From Cyclobacterium marinum DSM 745 (lineage in GTDB: Bacteria; Bacteroidota; Bacteroidia; Cytophagales; Cyclobacteriaceae), in contig NC_015914.1 in NCBI RefSeq assembly GCF_000222485.1, forward strand, positions 4,012,001 through 4,076,000: a stretch of 64,000 bases of DNA. The letters run 5' to 3'. Positions 19,701 to 27,882 of this stretch are shown here, in pieces (position 1 is the first letter of the stretch; every line of letters starts with the position of its first letter). The translations under genes were made by a program, and so were the position numbers. Under the pieces are notes generated by a model that saw nothing but the letters and a program-made list of their open reading frames with translations, was not told the DNA's origin and searched no databases.

Positions 19701-19979
19701 CATATCTCAACCAATGACAAGAAGAACATTCTAACACAAAGCAGGTTCCTACAAAATGCAGGCTATATCCGTCTGAAAAACATGAACCTAGGATACAACC
19801 TTCCTCAAAACTGGATGGAAACCATAGGTTTTCAAAATGCCAACATCTATTTTTCAGGTATGAATCTTTGGGAATATTCTCCAATTCGTAAGCCTTTGGA
19901 TCCTGAAACAATTTATTCAGGTGCTATCGAATACCCGATGCAGAGAGTTTATACATTAGGTGCAAGGATTACCTTTTAA
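16716..19979 (+). CDS. susC: SusC/RagA-family TonB-linked outer-membrane transporter
   Basis: A 1,087-residue protein with a signal peptide ending LKAQ (about residue 32). A carboxypeptidase-regulatory-like domain covers about 65-140 (VSGTVTDENGMPIPGATV), followed by a TonB-box-like DEVVVVGYG, a plug domain with the NIRGYQSINGGSPLILVDN segment, and a long beta-barrel to a terminal Phe (ARITF). SusC proteins import oligosaccharides through the outer membrane using TonB energy, with SusD as the lid. It starts the putative lyase operon; susD begins at the next base after its stop. Confidence 0.97.
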   Translation: MKKSLHFYRAMQPMSWLPAILFCLFSVGLKAQTEGLDKNLENIQKVPTELASAKIINADADITVSGTVTDENGMPIPGATVSVPGTNIGTATDLDGKFSLTVDENAEIVFSFIGFESQTVNVGNRSTINITLKEDTQSLDEVVVVGYGTQEKVNLTGAVGVATSERLQNRPIANVGEGLQGVIPNLNIAPQNGDPSQSPSFNIRGYQSINGGSPLILVDNVPMDLNRINPNDIESVSVLKDASAAAVYGARAAFGVVLVTTKSGKAGKVRVSLNSQFSLGKPIFNMDPITDPYRFVQARNLANERTNGRPAYDQDMIDGTKRWSENPTEENAWGVVDGNLRFYGFNNYQDQIMTEFAPSQQHDLSISGGSENSKYFVSIGHLNKDGYLNSDRNENFKRYNVLMKGEFKVTDWLTLDEKIVINSQQSDKPYFYNWDVNINSLARVNPIMPISFPDLPYYVTEGDRETYAPYIGMYFGGTNFFPYLEDGGRSTWTNNDIWLTQGVTLTPAKGLTIKSNFSYNFFHRSEQNVASKIEIVDTNLLADGLISNGFSGNDFIDERASYNQYYVFNAYADYKFDLPEVHSLTTMVGFNQEWGQNKLIRAQANTLLTPLITDLNATTGLQQTFGSSSHVSLRGAFYRVNYIFDERFLLEANGRYDGTSRFPSDSRFGFFPSFSAGYRISNEAWMAGTKNWMDELKIRASYGTLGNQLLGSNYYPYIPTLGTGQSGFMMSAGQRTPYVSAAGLVSPTLTWETVVSQNIGVDVTLFGGKIDASFDVYSRETKDMLMRQEYPSILGTNAPQSNAADLRTTGWELALTWKDQVNNDLNYDVTLALSDWTAEITKFINPEGVISQYYVGQKLGEIWGYETVGIFQSQEEVDNAPDQSRLGANWRAGDIQYADLNGDGIISPGNNTLSDPGDRKIIGNETPRLSFGLNNNFQWKNFTLNLFFQGIWKRDHWPTSGNWTWFFPFNAGHVEEYFITDSWSEDNRDAYFAAPHISTNDKKNILTQSRFLQNAGYIRLKNMNLGYNLPQNWMETIGFQNANIYFSGMNLWEYSPIRKPLDPETIYSGAIEYPMQRVYTLGARITF

Positions 19980-20000
19980 ATGTCAAAAACGAAAACAAGT

Positions 20001-21776
20001 ATGAAAAGATATAATTATATATGGGCTGCGGTTTGCCTGACTTCATTTTTGCTGACTTCCTGCAATGATGATTTCTTGGAACGCTACCCAACAGATGAAG
20101 TAAGTAATGAGACTTTCTGGAATACAGAAAATGACCTGATGGTCTACAACAATAGTCTGTATCATTTGGCATTGACTGATCATGAAGTGCCAATTTTACA
20201 TGGTCATAACAATGGTTTCAGTAGCTATTATGGAAGCTATTACTTCTTGGATGGATTTTCTGATAACCTTGCACCTAGGAATGACAGACACACGTTCTTT
20301 CAACAAGTTCGTGCAGGTAAGCAACTCGTACCTAATAGCCCTCAATGGTTTGGTTACAGAGGTTGGGGTTTTGTTAGGGCCATCAACGTAGGCATGGACA
20401 ATTATGACAAAGCAGCTATTTCTGAAGAAGCAAAAAATAAATACAAAGCTGAAGCTCGCTTATTGCGCGGATGGTTTTATGCAGAAAAAGTTCAGAAATT
20501 TGGTGATGTTCCATGGGTTGAAACTGAATTAAACATTGACTCTGAGCAGTTATTTGCGGCTAGAATGCCTAGAGAAGAGGCCATGGATAAAGTTTTGGCG
20601 GACTTGGATTTTGCTACCACCCACTTACCTGATGATTGGGGAGATGGCAACGAACCTGGTCGTTTGAACAGATGGGCTGCCTTGGCCATTAAATCAAGGT
20701 TATGCCTGTTTGAAGGAACCTGGAGGAAATACCATGGAGGATCTAATCCTGAAATGTGGCTTGCTGAAGCTGCTGAAGCTGCTAAAGAAGTAATGGATAA
20801 CAGCCCTTATGCTTTGTACAATACAGGTAATCCTGATACAGATTTTAACGCTTACATGAGGATTCTAGATCTTAGTGGTAATCCTGAAGTAATGGTTTGG
20901 AGAAGGTACCAATTGGGTATTTTTACCAATGTTGTTCAGGGATATTTTGGCTACACAGGTGGTGCAACCAAGAGTTTTGTTGAGGACTTTTTGGCAACTG
21001 ACGGCTTACCGATTACTTTGTCTCCAAATTATAAAGGAGACGATACTTTCGAAGACGTATTTGAAAACCGTGATCCTCGATTGAGACAGACCATCTTGCA
21101 CCCGGACGATACTGAAATGTACAAGTATGACAGAGCTGATGGTAGAGAATATCCTAGAATCGTAGGTATGCCGGGTGGTTTTACCACTGAAACAGGTTAC
21201 CACATCATCAAGCATTACAATGCAGATGATATGATCGGTAAAGCTTACAATACTTCTGAGACGCCTGCCATTATCCTTAGGTTTGGCGAGGTGTTGTTAA
21301 ATTACGCTGAAGCGAAAGCCGAGTTGGGAGAGATCAGTCAAGGTGATCTTGACATTAGTATCAATCTTTTGAGAGACAGAGTGGCCATGCCGCACTTGAC
21401 CCTAGATCCTCCAATGGATCCAAGGTATGCGAATGACGGAGTCTCTTCATTGATCGTAGAAATCAGAAGAGAAAGAAGAGTCGAATTATTCTTAGAAGGT
21501 TTTAGGTACAAAGACCTTAAACGATGGAAACAAGGTAAAAAATTGGAAAGCCCAGATCTAGGGATTCGTTGGAATGCAGAAAATCAGGCTAGGTTTGCCG
21601 GTGCCATTGTAGAAACCAGTGAAGATCCTGAAACAGGAAAAACTTATATTGATGTTTACAAAGGAACTGATTGGGAGAACCCTACATTCGATGAGGGAAA
21701 AAATTACCTGTGGCCATTGCCATTGGATGATTTAGCTCAAAATCCTCAATTACAACAAAATCCGGGATACAATTAA
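20001..21776 (+). CDS. susD: SusD/RagB-family glycan-binding lipoprotein
   Basis: The chosen ATG at 20001 gives 591 residues and a proper lipoprotein signal ending LLTSC; the frame is open from 19980, immediately after the susC stop. N-terminal SusD signature FLERYPTDEVSNETFW and the C-terminal RagB/SusD signatures IRRERRVELFLEGFRYKDLKRW and YLWPLP are present. SusD sits on the cell surface, binds glycan and closes the SusC barrel. A strong terminator follows, so the lyase genes downstream may be read separately or by read-through. Confidence 0.96.
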   Translation: MKRYNYIWAAVCLTSFLLTSCNDDFLERYPTDEVSNETFWNTENDLMVYNNSLYHLALTDHEVPILHGHNNGFSSYYGSYYFLDGFSDNLAPRNDRHTFFQQVRAGKQLVPNSPQWFGYRGWGFVRAINVGMDNYDKAAISEEAKNKYKAEARLLRGWFYAEKVQKFGDVPWVETELNIDSEQLFAARMPREEAMDKVLADLDFATTHLPDDWGDGNEPGRLNRWAALAIKSRLCLFEGTWRKYHGGSNPEMWLAEAAEAAKEVMDNSPYALYNTGNPDTDFNAYMRILDLSGNPEVMVWRRYQLGIFTNVVQGYFGYTGGATKSFVEDFLATDGLPITLSPNYKGDDTFEDVFENRDPRLRQTILHPDDTEMYKYDRADGREYPRIVGMPGGFTTETGYHIIKHYNADDMIGKAYNTSETPAIILRFGEVLLNYAEAKAELGEISQGDLDISINLLRDRVAMPHLTLDPPMDPRYANDGVSSLIVEIRRERRVELFLEGFRYKDLKRWKQGKKLESPDLGIRWNAENQARFAGAIVETSEDPETGKTYIDVYKGTDWENPTFDEGKNYLWPLPLDDLAQNPQLQQNPGYN

Positions 21777-21793
21777 TTAATAGTTCAACAGGT

Positions 21794-21840
21794 AAAAACT
21801 GTCATGATCTGATTTCATCAGATTGTGGCAGTTTTTTTTT
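21794..21840 (+). terminator. Terminator after susD
   Basis: A long imperfect stem AAAACTGTCATGATCTGAT / ATCAGATTGTGGCAGTTTT with a 3-base loop, followed by nine or more T residues. It may reduce transcription from susCD into the lyase genes. The following 21841-22150 is AT-rich and holds no gene; a promoter for the lyases is likely there. Confidence 0.9.
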
Positions 21841-22168
21841 GTCTTTTTTATAAACGGAAAGGAAAATTAAAGATGATATTTTAAATTGATCCTTTAATTG
21901 TAAACCCATTATATTCCCAAATAAGATGAAGATAAATTATTATGTGAGGCAATTTAATTTTTTTGAAAATCGCCCTAACCCACCTTGTTCTTTGAAGTTT
22001 TTTCGGGTCAACTTATTATCTACTTTACAATTAATGCACATAGCATGAAAAAGGCCTTTGTTACTGATGTCATTCCCTAGATAGGTATTGTGCTAAATGC
22101 GAAGTTCAAATGTGTTGAATAATCATAACCAATAGAAATAGATACAAAAAATGATAATTTTTAGAAAT

Positions 22169-24034
22169 ATGAGAATAGAAAAATTTACCCTTCAATTGCT
22201 GATAATTACAGTCCTGCTTTGGAGTCCTCTAGTCGCTGCAGTTCCCGAACATGTAGAGATGGATACAGTGAAATTGGAAAATCCCATTACAGTAAAGTAT
22301 TTGAAGAGAAATCTAAAAAAATCAGGCCCTAAATTGGCACTTAGCCCGGCACTATTAAGGAATTTAAAGAAAAAAATTAAGAATGACCCTCTGGTAGAAA
22401 ATTACTTCTTGGCTTTAAAAGCCGATGCGGACAGGGTAATCAATCAGCCTGTTTTGACTAGGAATGTAATCGGTCGCCGGCTTTTGGGAACTTCTCGGGA
22501 CCTTTTGCACCGTGTAAATGTTTTAGGGATAGCTTATTTAATTGAGCAGGATAGCAAATATTTAGATAAACTCAATGAGGAAATCATTGCTGTAAGTAAT
22601 TTTTCAGACTGGAACCCTTCCCATTTTCTTGATGTGGCAGAGATGGCTACAGGGGTTGCATTAGCCATTGACTGGGTAGGCGATGACTTACCGGATGCCA
22701 CTGTAAAGCTAGCAAAAGATGCTTTGATTGAAAAAGGAATTGCACCTAGCTGGAATGGGGGTAAAGGTAGAATGTATGGCACCAACAACTGGAATCAGGT
22801 TTGTAATGCCGGTATGATTGCTGCTGCTATTGTGATTGCAGATCAGGACATTGAATTGGCAGCTAAAACCATACACCGCTCACTGGATGGAATTCCTAAT
22901 GGACTTATGCAGTATGGACCGGATGGAGCTTATCCTGAAGGATCCACTTATTGGGGATATGGTACTGCCTTTACTGTGCTTACCTCTGCCATGCTTAAAA
23001 CCTCTTTTGGTACCGACTTTGGTATTGGTGATTACCCTGCTTTTAAAGAAAGTGCTGATTTTAGAAAATTAACAATTGCTCCTTCGGGAAATTATTACAA
23101 TTATGCAGATTGTGGTGACCGTCACAGTGATTCGGGAGACATCATTTTGGCCTGGTTTGCTACCCAAAGTGGGAATTCCCTGTACATAGAAGATGATAAA
23201 TTTAGCCAACCGGTTGCTGATTTTGGAAAGCTTCATAGAATTGCAGGAGCAGGATTGGTGTGGTTGGCACAATTTGAAAAAACTACTGAAGCAGCATTAC
23301 CCTTGGTTTATAAAGGAGATGGTAAAAATCCCATCGTAATTATGCGTGATGGTAAAGGTTATTACTTTGGTGGTAAAGGTGGTAAAAGCACCGTCTCACA
23401 TGGAAATATGGATGCAGGCTCATTCATTTGGGAACTGAATGGGGTGCGTTGGAGCATAGATCCGGGTAACCAGGGCTACAATGCTTTGGAACAAACTGGT
23501 TTTGATCTTTGGAATTCTTGCCAAGACTGTGAAAGGTGGACATTATTGACCAAAAATAATTATGGACACAGCACATTGACAGTAAATGGTGAACTCCATG
23601 TAAATGATGGTTTTGCGGAAATGTTGGAAGTGAAAAAAGGAGATCAACCGGAAGCTTCATTTGATTTAACGCCTGTTTTTGGTAATAAACTTAGGAAGGC
23701 TACGAGAAAATTCATCAAACCTGACAACCAGTCATTGATCATAGAAGATCAGATTGAAACCAATGTGCATACCAAAATGATCACCTGGCAAATGATGACT
23801 CAGGCAGATGTAAGTATTGTGGACGGAGGTGCTGTGCTTACCCAAGATGGGAAAAAGATAATGTTAGAAAATCTTTCTCATCCGGACATTATGGTATCTG
23901 TAATTTCACTTGACCCGGCACCGCTAGAACTTGACAGGCAAATTGAAGGGCTAAAAAGATTGGAGATTGGGATCCCCGCTTATCTGATTGAAGACAATAC
24001 GGATGTAATCAAGGTTAGATTGAAAGCATTGTGA
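22169..24034 (+). CDS. Secreted heparinase II/III-family polysaccharide lyase
   Basis: A 621-residue protein from the ATG at 22169, with a signal peptide (LLLWSPLVAA region); the frame also opens at 22151. An alpha/alpha-toroid with NNWNQVCNAG and PDGAYPEGSTYWGYGT is followed by the heparinase II/III beta-sandwich, with SHGNMDAGSFIWELNG and DPGNQGYN. Lyases of this fold break bonds next to uronic acids by beta-elimination, with a Tyr base and His/Asn helpers. Substrates range from heparin and heparan to alginate and bacterial glycans, so the exact substrate is open. It overlaps the next gene by four bases (GTGA). Confidence 0.9.
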   Translation: MRIEKFTLQLLIITVLLWSPLVAAVPEHVEMDTVKLENPITVKYLKRNLKKSGPKLALSPALLRNLKKKIKNDPLVENYFLALKADADRVINQPVLTRNVIGRRLLGTSRDLLHRVNVLGIAYLIEQDSKYLDKLNEEIIAVSNFSDWNPSHFLDVAEMATGVALAIDWVGDDLPDATVKLAKDALIEKGIAPSWNGGKGRMYGTNNWNQVCNAGMIAAAIVIADQDIELAAKTIHRSLDGIPNGLMQYGPDGAYPEGSTYWGYGTAFTVLTSAMLKTSFGTDFGIGDYPAFKESADFRKLTIAPSGNYYNYADCGDRHSDSGDIILAWFATQSGNSLYIEDDKFSQPVADFGKLHRIAGAGLVWLAQFEKTTEAALPLVYKGDGKNPIVIMRDGKGYYFGGKGGKSTVSHGNMDAGSFIWELNGVRWSIDPGNQGYNALEQTGFDLWNSCQDCERWTLLTKNNYGHSTLTVNGELHVNDGFAEMLEVKKGDQPEASFDLTPVFGNKLRKATRKFIKPDNQSLIIEDQIETNVHTKMITWQMMTQADVSIVDGGAVLTQDGKKIMLENLSHPDIMVSVISLDPAPLELDRQIEGLKRLEIGIPAYLIEDNTDVIKVRLKAL

Positions 24035-26232
24035 TACAAAATTATTCCACTGCCAAAGGAAGACTTTCATCCTTTGGCAGTAACCTTTTTATAGGTCTTC
24101 TCTTTTTTTTCTTATTGACAGGAATTACTGTCGCCCTACCTGCATCCATAGACTTTGACTTGGTTAAGGAAAGGGTGGTGAAGGAGTACCTTATTTCTGA
24201 AGTGGATAAAGAGGAAATACAGCAGCTGCTTACCTCTCAAAACCCTGACGGAACCTGGCCCGGAATCAATTACCAAGATGTGTCAAGAACAGGTTTTGAG
24301 CATTATTTCCATACAGGAAATATGGTGACTTTGGCAAAAGCCTATCAACATCCAAACTCAACGTTTAGAGGAAGTCCAAAAGTAAAGCAAGCAATTTCCA
24401 ATGCGCTGGACCATTGGGTACAAAACGATTATTTCTGCGACAATTGGTGGTACAATCAAATAGGCACACCAAATAATCTGGTGGCAGTGATGTTATTGTT
24501 AGGAGATGAATTGCCGGAAGAATTGGTGCAAGCTACCCAACCCATTATAGGAAGGGCACATCTCAATGCTTCAGGAGCAAGACCTAGTGGGGATAGAATA
24601 AAAATTGCCGGTATTTTGGCAAAAAACCTACTGTTTCTAGGCGAGAAGGAAAAATTTGAAACTGTTTTGAAAGTGATCGAAGGAGAAATAAAATTTTCCA
24701 CAGGTAGCCGTGGCCTTCAGAGAGACTTTAGCTTTCATCATCGAGTAGATCGTGTAAACAATACAAGTTCTTATGGATTAGGCTATGCAGATGCTTTCGT
24801 TGAATGGCTGGTATATACTGCAGCTACCCAATATTCCTTTTCCAGAGATAAGGTAGAAATTTTGGTTGACTATTATTTAGATGGAATAAGTAAAAACCTG
24901 GCTTTTGGAAAGTATTTAGAGGCTGGAGCAAAAAATAGAAGCATTGCTAGACCTGGCGCTCTTCATGGCTTGGATGCGAAAACACCAAAAAAATTACTTC
25001 AGGCCACTGATTATCGGAAAGGTGATTTGGAAGAAATTGTAAAAATTAGAGAAGAAGGGATCCATAAGGTTTCCTTGTCCTATGGTAAGTATTTTTGGCA
25101 AACGGAATTCTTCACCTATCAGAGGCCGGGCTTTTTTACTTCTGTAAGAATGTACTCCATAAGGAATGACAATATGGAGGTGCCCTATAACAGTGAAGGA
25201 TTAATGAACCATCACCGGGGAGATGGGACCAATCACCTTTCCATAACAGGAAAAGAATACTTGGATATTTTTCCGGTTATGGATTTTCAGAAAATTCCCG
25301 GGGCCACCATCCTGCAAAAAGAAAAGCTTCCGGACCCGGATCAAATTCAAAAATCCGGCTATACAGATTTTGTAGGCGCGGTCACAGATGATTTATATGG
25401 AAGTGTGGCTTTTGACTTTATCAGCCCCCATGATCCCCTAAAAGCCAGAAAAAGCTGGTTTTTCTTTGACAAGGAATATGTTTGTCTGGGAGCAGGTATA
25501 TATGCTAAAGGCAAGCAAGAGGTCTTTACTACCTTAAATCAATTGTTACTGAAGGGTGAAGTTTATGCCCAAGTAGGTCATCAAATGAAAATTTTGAAGT
25601 CAGGAAAGCATGGGCTCAAAAATCCGGACTGGATTTACCATGATCGAGTAGGCTATTTTATGTTAGCACCTCAGGATGTTGAATTGTCTTTTGGAGAGGT
25701 TACAGGAAATTGGACTTCCATTAACCGACAAACAAGGGCTCCCCAAGAGGATGTGACCAAAGAGGTGTTCAGCCTTTGGGTAAATCATGGAAATAATGTG
25801 AGACAGGAAAGCTATGCCTACATGATTTTACCTAATGCCAGCTTGGAGGAAACCAAGGCCTACCGGATTGATGACCAAATAGAAATATTGGCGAATACTC
25901 CGGAACTGCAGGCTGTGCGGCACAAACAGCTGCTACAAGTGCAGGCTAATTTTTACCAAGCGGGTAAACTTGATCTGGGAGATGGATTAGAATTAACCAT
26001 GGATGGTCCGGGATTGGTTTTGCTTCACTTAGATGGTCAAAATATAGTAAAAATGGCCGTCTCCGATCCAAGTCGAAAGTTAGATAAAATGCACTTACAA
26101 TTAAACAGTAAACTGAATCTACAGGGGACTCAACACCGGGTAGCATGGGATGCTGAACATTGGATAAGTAAAGTGACGGTACAACTTCCGGAAGGTGAGT
26201 TTGCCGGAAGTAGTGTGATTTTGGGAGATTAA
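24031..26232 (+). CDS. Secreted PL8-like polysaccharide lyase
   Basis: A 733-residue protein starting at a GTG that overlaps the upstream stop; a hydrophobic segment at about 17-36 is the signal. The layout is that of PL8 lyases (hyaluronate, chondroitin AC, xanthan): an incomplete alpha-toroid with NWWYNQIGTP (138-147), candidate catalytic His236/His237, Tyr248/Tyr252 and Arg307 in ARPGALHG, then the central beta-super-sandwich starting at QRPGFFTSVRMYS with NHHRGDGTNHLS. PL8 enzymes act on uronate-containing glycosaminoglycan-like chains. The context with heparinase-fold lyases fits such a substrate. Family is fairly sure; specificity is not. Confidence 0.88.
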   Translation: MIQNYSTAKGRLSSFGSNLFIGLLFFFLLTGITVALPASIDFDLVKERVVKEYLISEVDKEEIQQLLTSQNPDGTWPGINYQDVSRTGFEHYFHTGNMVTLAKAYQHPNSTFRGSPKVKQAISNALDHWVQNDYFCDNWWYNQIGTPNNLVAVMLLLGDELPEELVQATQPIIGRAHLNASGARPSGDRIKIAGILAKNLLFLGEKEKFETVLKVIEGEIKFSTGSRGLQRDFSFHHRVDRVNNTSSYGLGYADAFVEWLVYTAATQYSFSRDKVEILVDYYLDGISKNLAFGKYLEAGAKNRSIARPGALHGLDAKTPKKLLQATDYRKGDLEEIVKIREEGIHKVSLSYGKYFWQTEFFTYQRPGFFTSVRMYSIRNDNMEVPYNSEGLMNHHRGDGTNHLSITGKEYLDIFPVMDFQKIPGATILQKEKLPDPDQIQKSGYTDFVGAVTDDLYGSVAFDFISPHDPLKARKSWFFFDKEYVCLGAGIYAKGKQEVFTTLNQLLLKGEVYAQVGHQMKILKSGKHGLKNPDWIYHDRVGYFMLAPQDVELSFGEVTGNWTSINRQTRAPQEDVTKEVFSLWVNHGNNVRQESYAYMILPNASLEETKAYRIDDQIEILANTPELQAVRHKQLLQVQANFYQAGKLDLGDGLELTMDGPGLVLLHLDGQNIVKMAVSDPSRKLDKMHLQLNSKLNLQGTQHRVAWDAEHWISKVTVQLPEGEFAGSSVILGD

Positions 26233-26302
26233 AACGTAGCATTTCCAGTATCCTTTAGACCACTCTAAACCAGATACTGCTTAAATTTAAGACAATAAAC
26301 AA

Positions 26303-27715
26303 ATGATGAATCGGAAAATACGTGTCAATTTAAGTCTTGTGTGGCTTATGTTTTTGGCCTTGGTTTCATGCAATCAAAAAAGTCAGGAAACTTCAAAAGA
26401 GCCCATTGTAATCGATGAGCGCGACCAAAAACTTAGTGTAAATAATATCATACCTATAGATAGTGTATGGGCAGGTCATTCGGTTGGTTTCTCTTTGCTC
26501 ACACATCAAAATCGACAATACATAGCCTATTACAACAAGAACAGACACATGACTGTAGGGCAAAGGGATCTTGATGAGGATCAATTTGAACTGTATCAAC
26601 TGCCTGTGTTTGATAGGGAAGAAGGGCAAGGAACCAGCACCACACTTGGCTGGGATAGTCATAATTCTGTTACCATTGGTATTGATTCAGAGGGGTACTT
26701 GCATTTGGCCGGCAACATGCATGTGCATCCCATTACTTATTTCAGAGGGCAAGAGCCTTATGATATCAGCAGCCTAAAGCAAGAAATGGAGATGGTAGGC
26801 TCTAATGAAAAACGCTGTACTTACCCGCACTTTATGACAGACCGAGAAGGTCGTCTGCTTTTCCATTACAGAGATGGCGGAAGTGGAAATGGGAATGAAA
26901 TCTACAATATATACGATGTAGCTTCTAAGGAATGGACACGCTTGCTAGACAGTCCACTAACGGATGGACAAGGAGAGATGAATGCCTATGCTTCTCAACC
27001 TTCCTTGAGAGAAGACAATTGGTACCATATGTATTGGGTATGGAGGGATACACCGGATTGTGAAACCAACCATGACCTTTCCTATATCAAGAGCCCGGAC
27101 CTGAAAAATTGGTACGATGCCTTTGGCAATAAGCTAACTGTACCCGTTACGATTGCCCAGAAAACAGTGATTGTAGATCCTGTTCCTCCCAAAGGTGGGA
27201 TAATCAACCTTGCAGCAAAGTTATGCCTCGATGAGAACAATAAGCCATTGATGGCATTCCATAAGTACGATGAAAATGGTAACCTGCAGTTTTACGTTAG
27301 CAGGATAGTAGATGGTGCCTGGAAAGCCAAGCAAGTTACCAATTGGGACTACAGGTGGGAATTTTCAGGTCGAGGTAGTATCCACTCAGAGGTACGCATC
27401 GGGGATTTTAATCGCAGGGAAGATGGCAATTTTGAGCTGGGCTATAAGCACATAAAATATGGAGAAGGAACGGTTCTTTTGGACAAAGATTTAAATAACA
27501 TTGGTGAAGTGTTAAAACCGGAAAGCTTTAGCGCTGCCCATCAACTTGAAGGTGACTTTGAAGGCTTGGAAATAAGGAATGCCAAAGACCTGGGAAATTC
27601 AGAAAATGGCAAAACCTATCGTCTAAAATGGGAGACCCTGCCTCCAAACCGAGACAGGCCTTATCCAAAACCTTGGCCCAAACCTTCAGTGCTTTACCTG
27701 TATGAAATGGAATAA
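26303..27715 (+). CDS. BNR-4 beta-propeller lipoprotein, PL24/PL25-like
   Basis: A 470-residue lipoprotein (signal ending ALVSC, Cys23). The rest looks like a seven-bladed propeller of the BNR_4 type. His120 in WDSHN and His140 in LAGNMH are 20 residues apart, which matches the histidine pair of the ulvan-lyase families PL24 and PL25 as I remember them; a Tyr-rich segment GNEIYNIYD follows. This suggests a uronate lyase instead of a sialidase. Lipidation places it on the cell envelope. It lies 70 bp after the PL8-like gene in the same operon. Confidence 0.78.
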   Translation: MMNRKIRVNLSLVWLMFLALVSCNQKSQETSKEPIVIDERDQKLSVNNIIPIDSVWAGHSVGFSLLTHQNRQYIAYYNKNRHMTVGQRDLDEDQFELYQLPVFDREEGQGTSTTLGWDSHNSVTIGIDSEGYLHLAGNMHVHPITYFRGQEPYDISSLKQEMEMVGSNEKRCTYPHFMTDREGRLLFHYRDGGSGNGNEIYNIYDVASKEWTRLLDSPLTDGQGEMNAYASQPSLREDNWYHMYWVWRDTPDCETNHDLSYIKSPDLKNWYDAFGNKLTVPVTIAQKTVIVDPVPPKGGIINLAAKLCLDENNKPLMAFHKYDENGNLQFYVSRIVDGAWKAKQVTNWDYRWEFSGRGSIHSEVRIGDFNRREDGNFELGYKHIKYGEGTVLLDKDLNNIGEVLKPESFSAAHQLEGDFEGLEIRNAKDLGNSENGKTYRLKWETLPPNRDRPYPKPWPKPSVLYLYEME

Positions 27716-27882
27716 ATGATGCCTGCCACCTATAGACAAAGAGTTGATCTTTATTGTTAAATTAATTCAAGCCTATTTGAAAAGGTGGGTAGCAAATTGA
27801 GTGAATTCAAAATCAATATCCCCTTAAAGGATTTTGAAAAACATGATTCCTAAATCAAACTAATATCCAGATATTGAATTCC

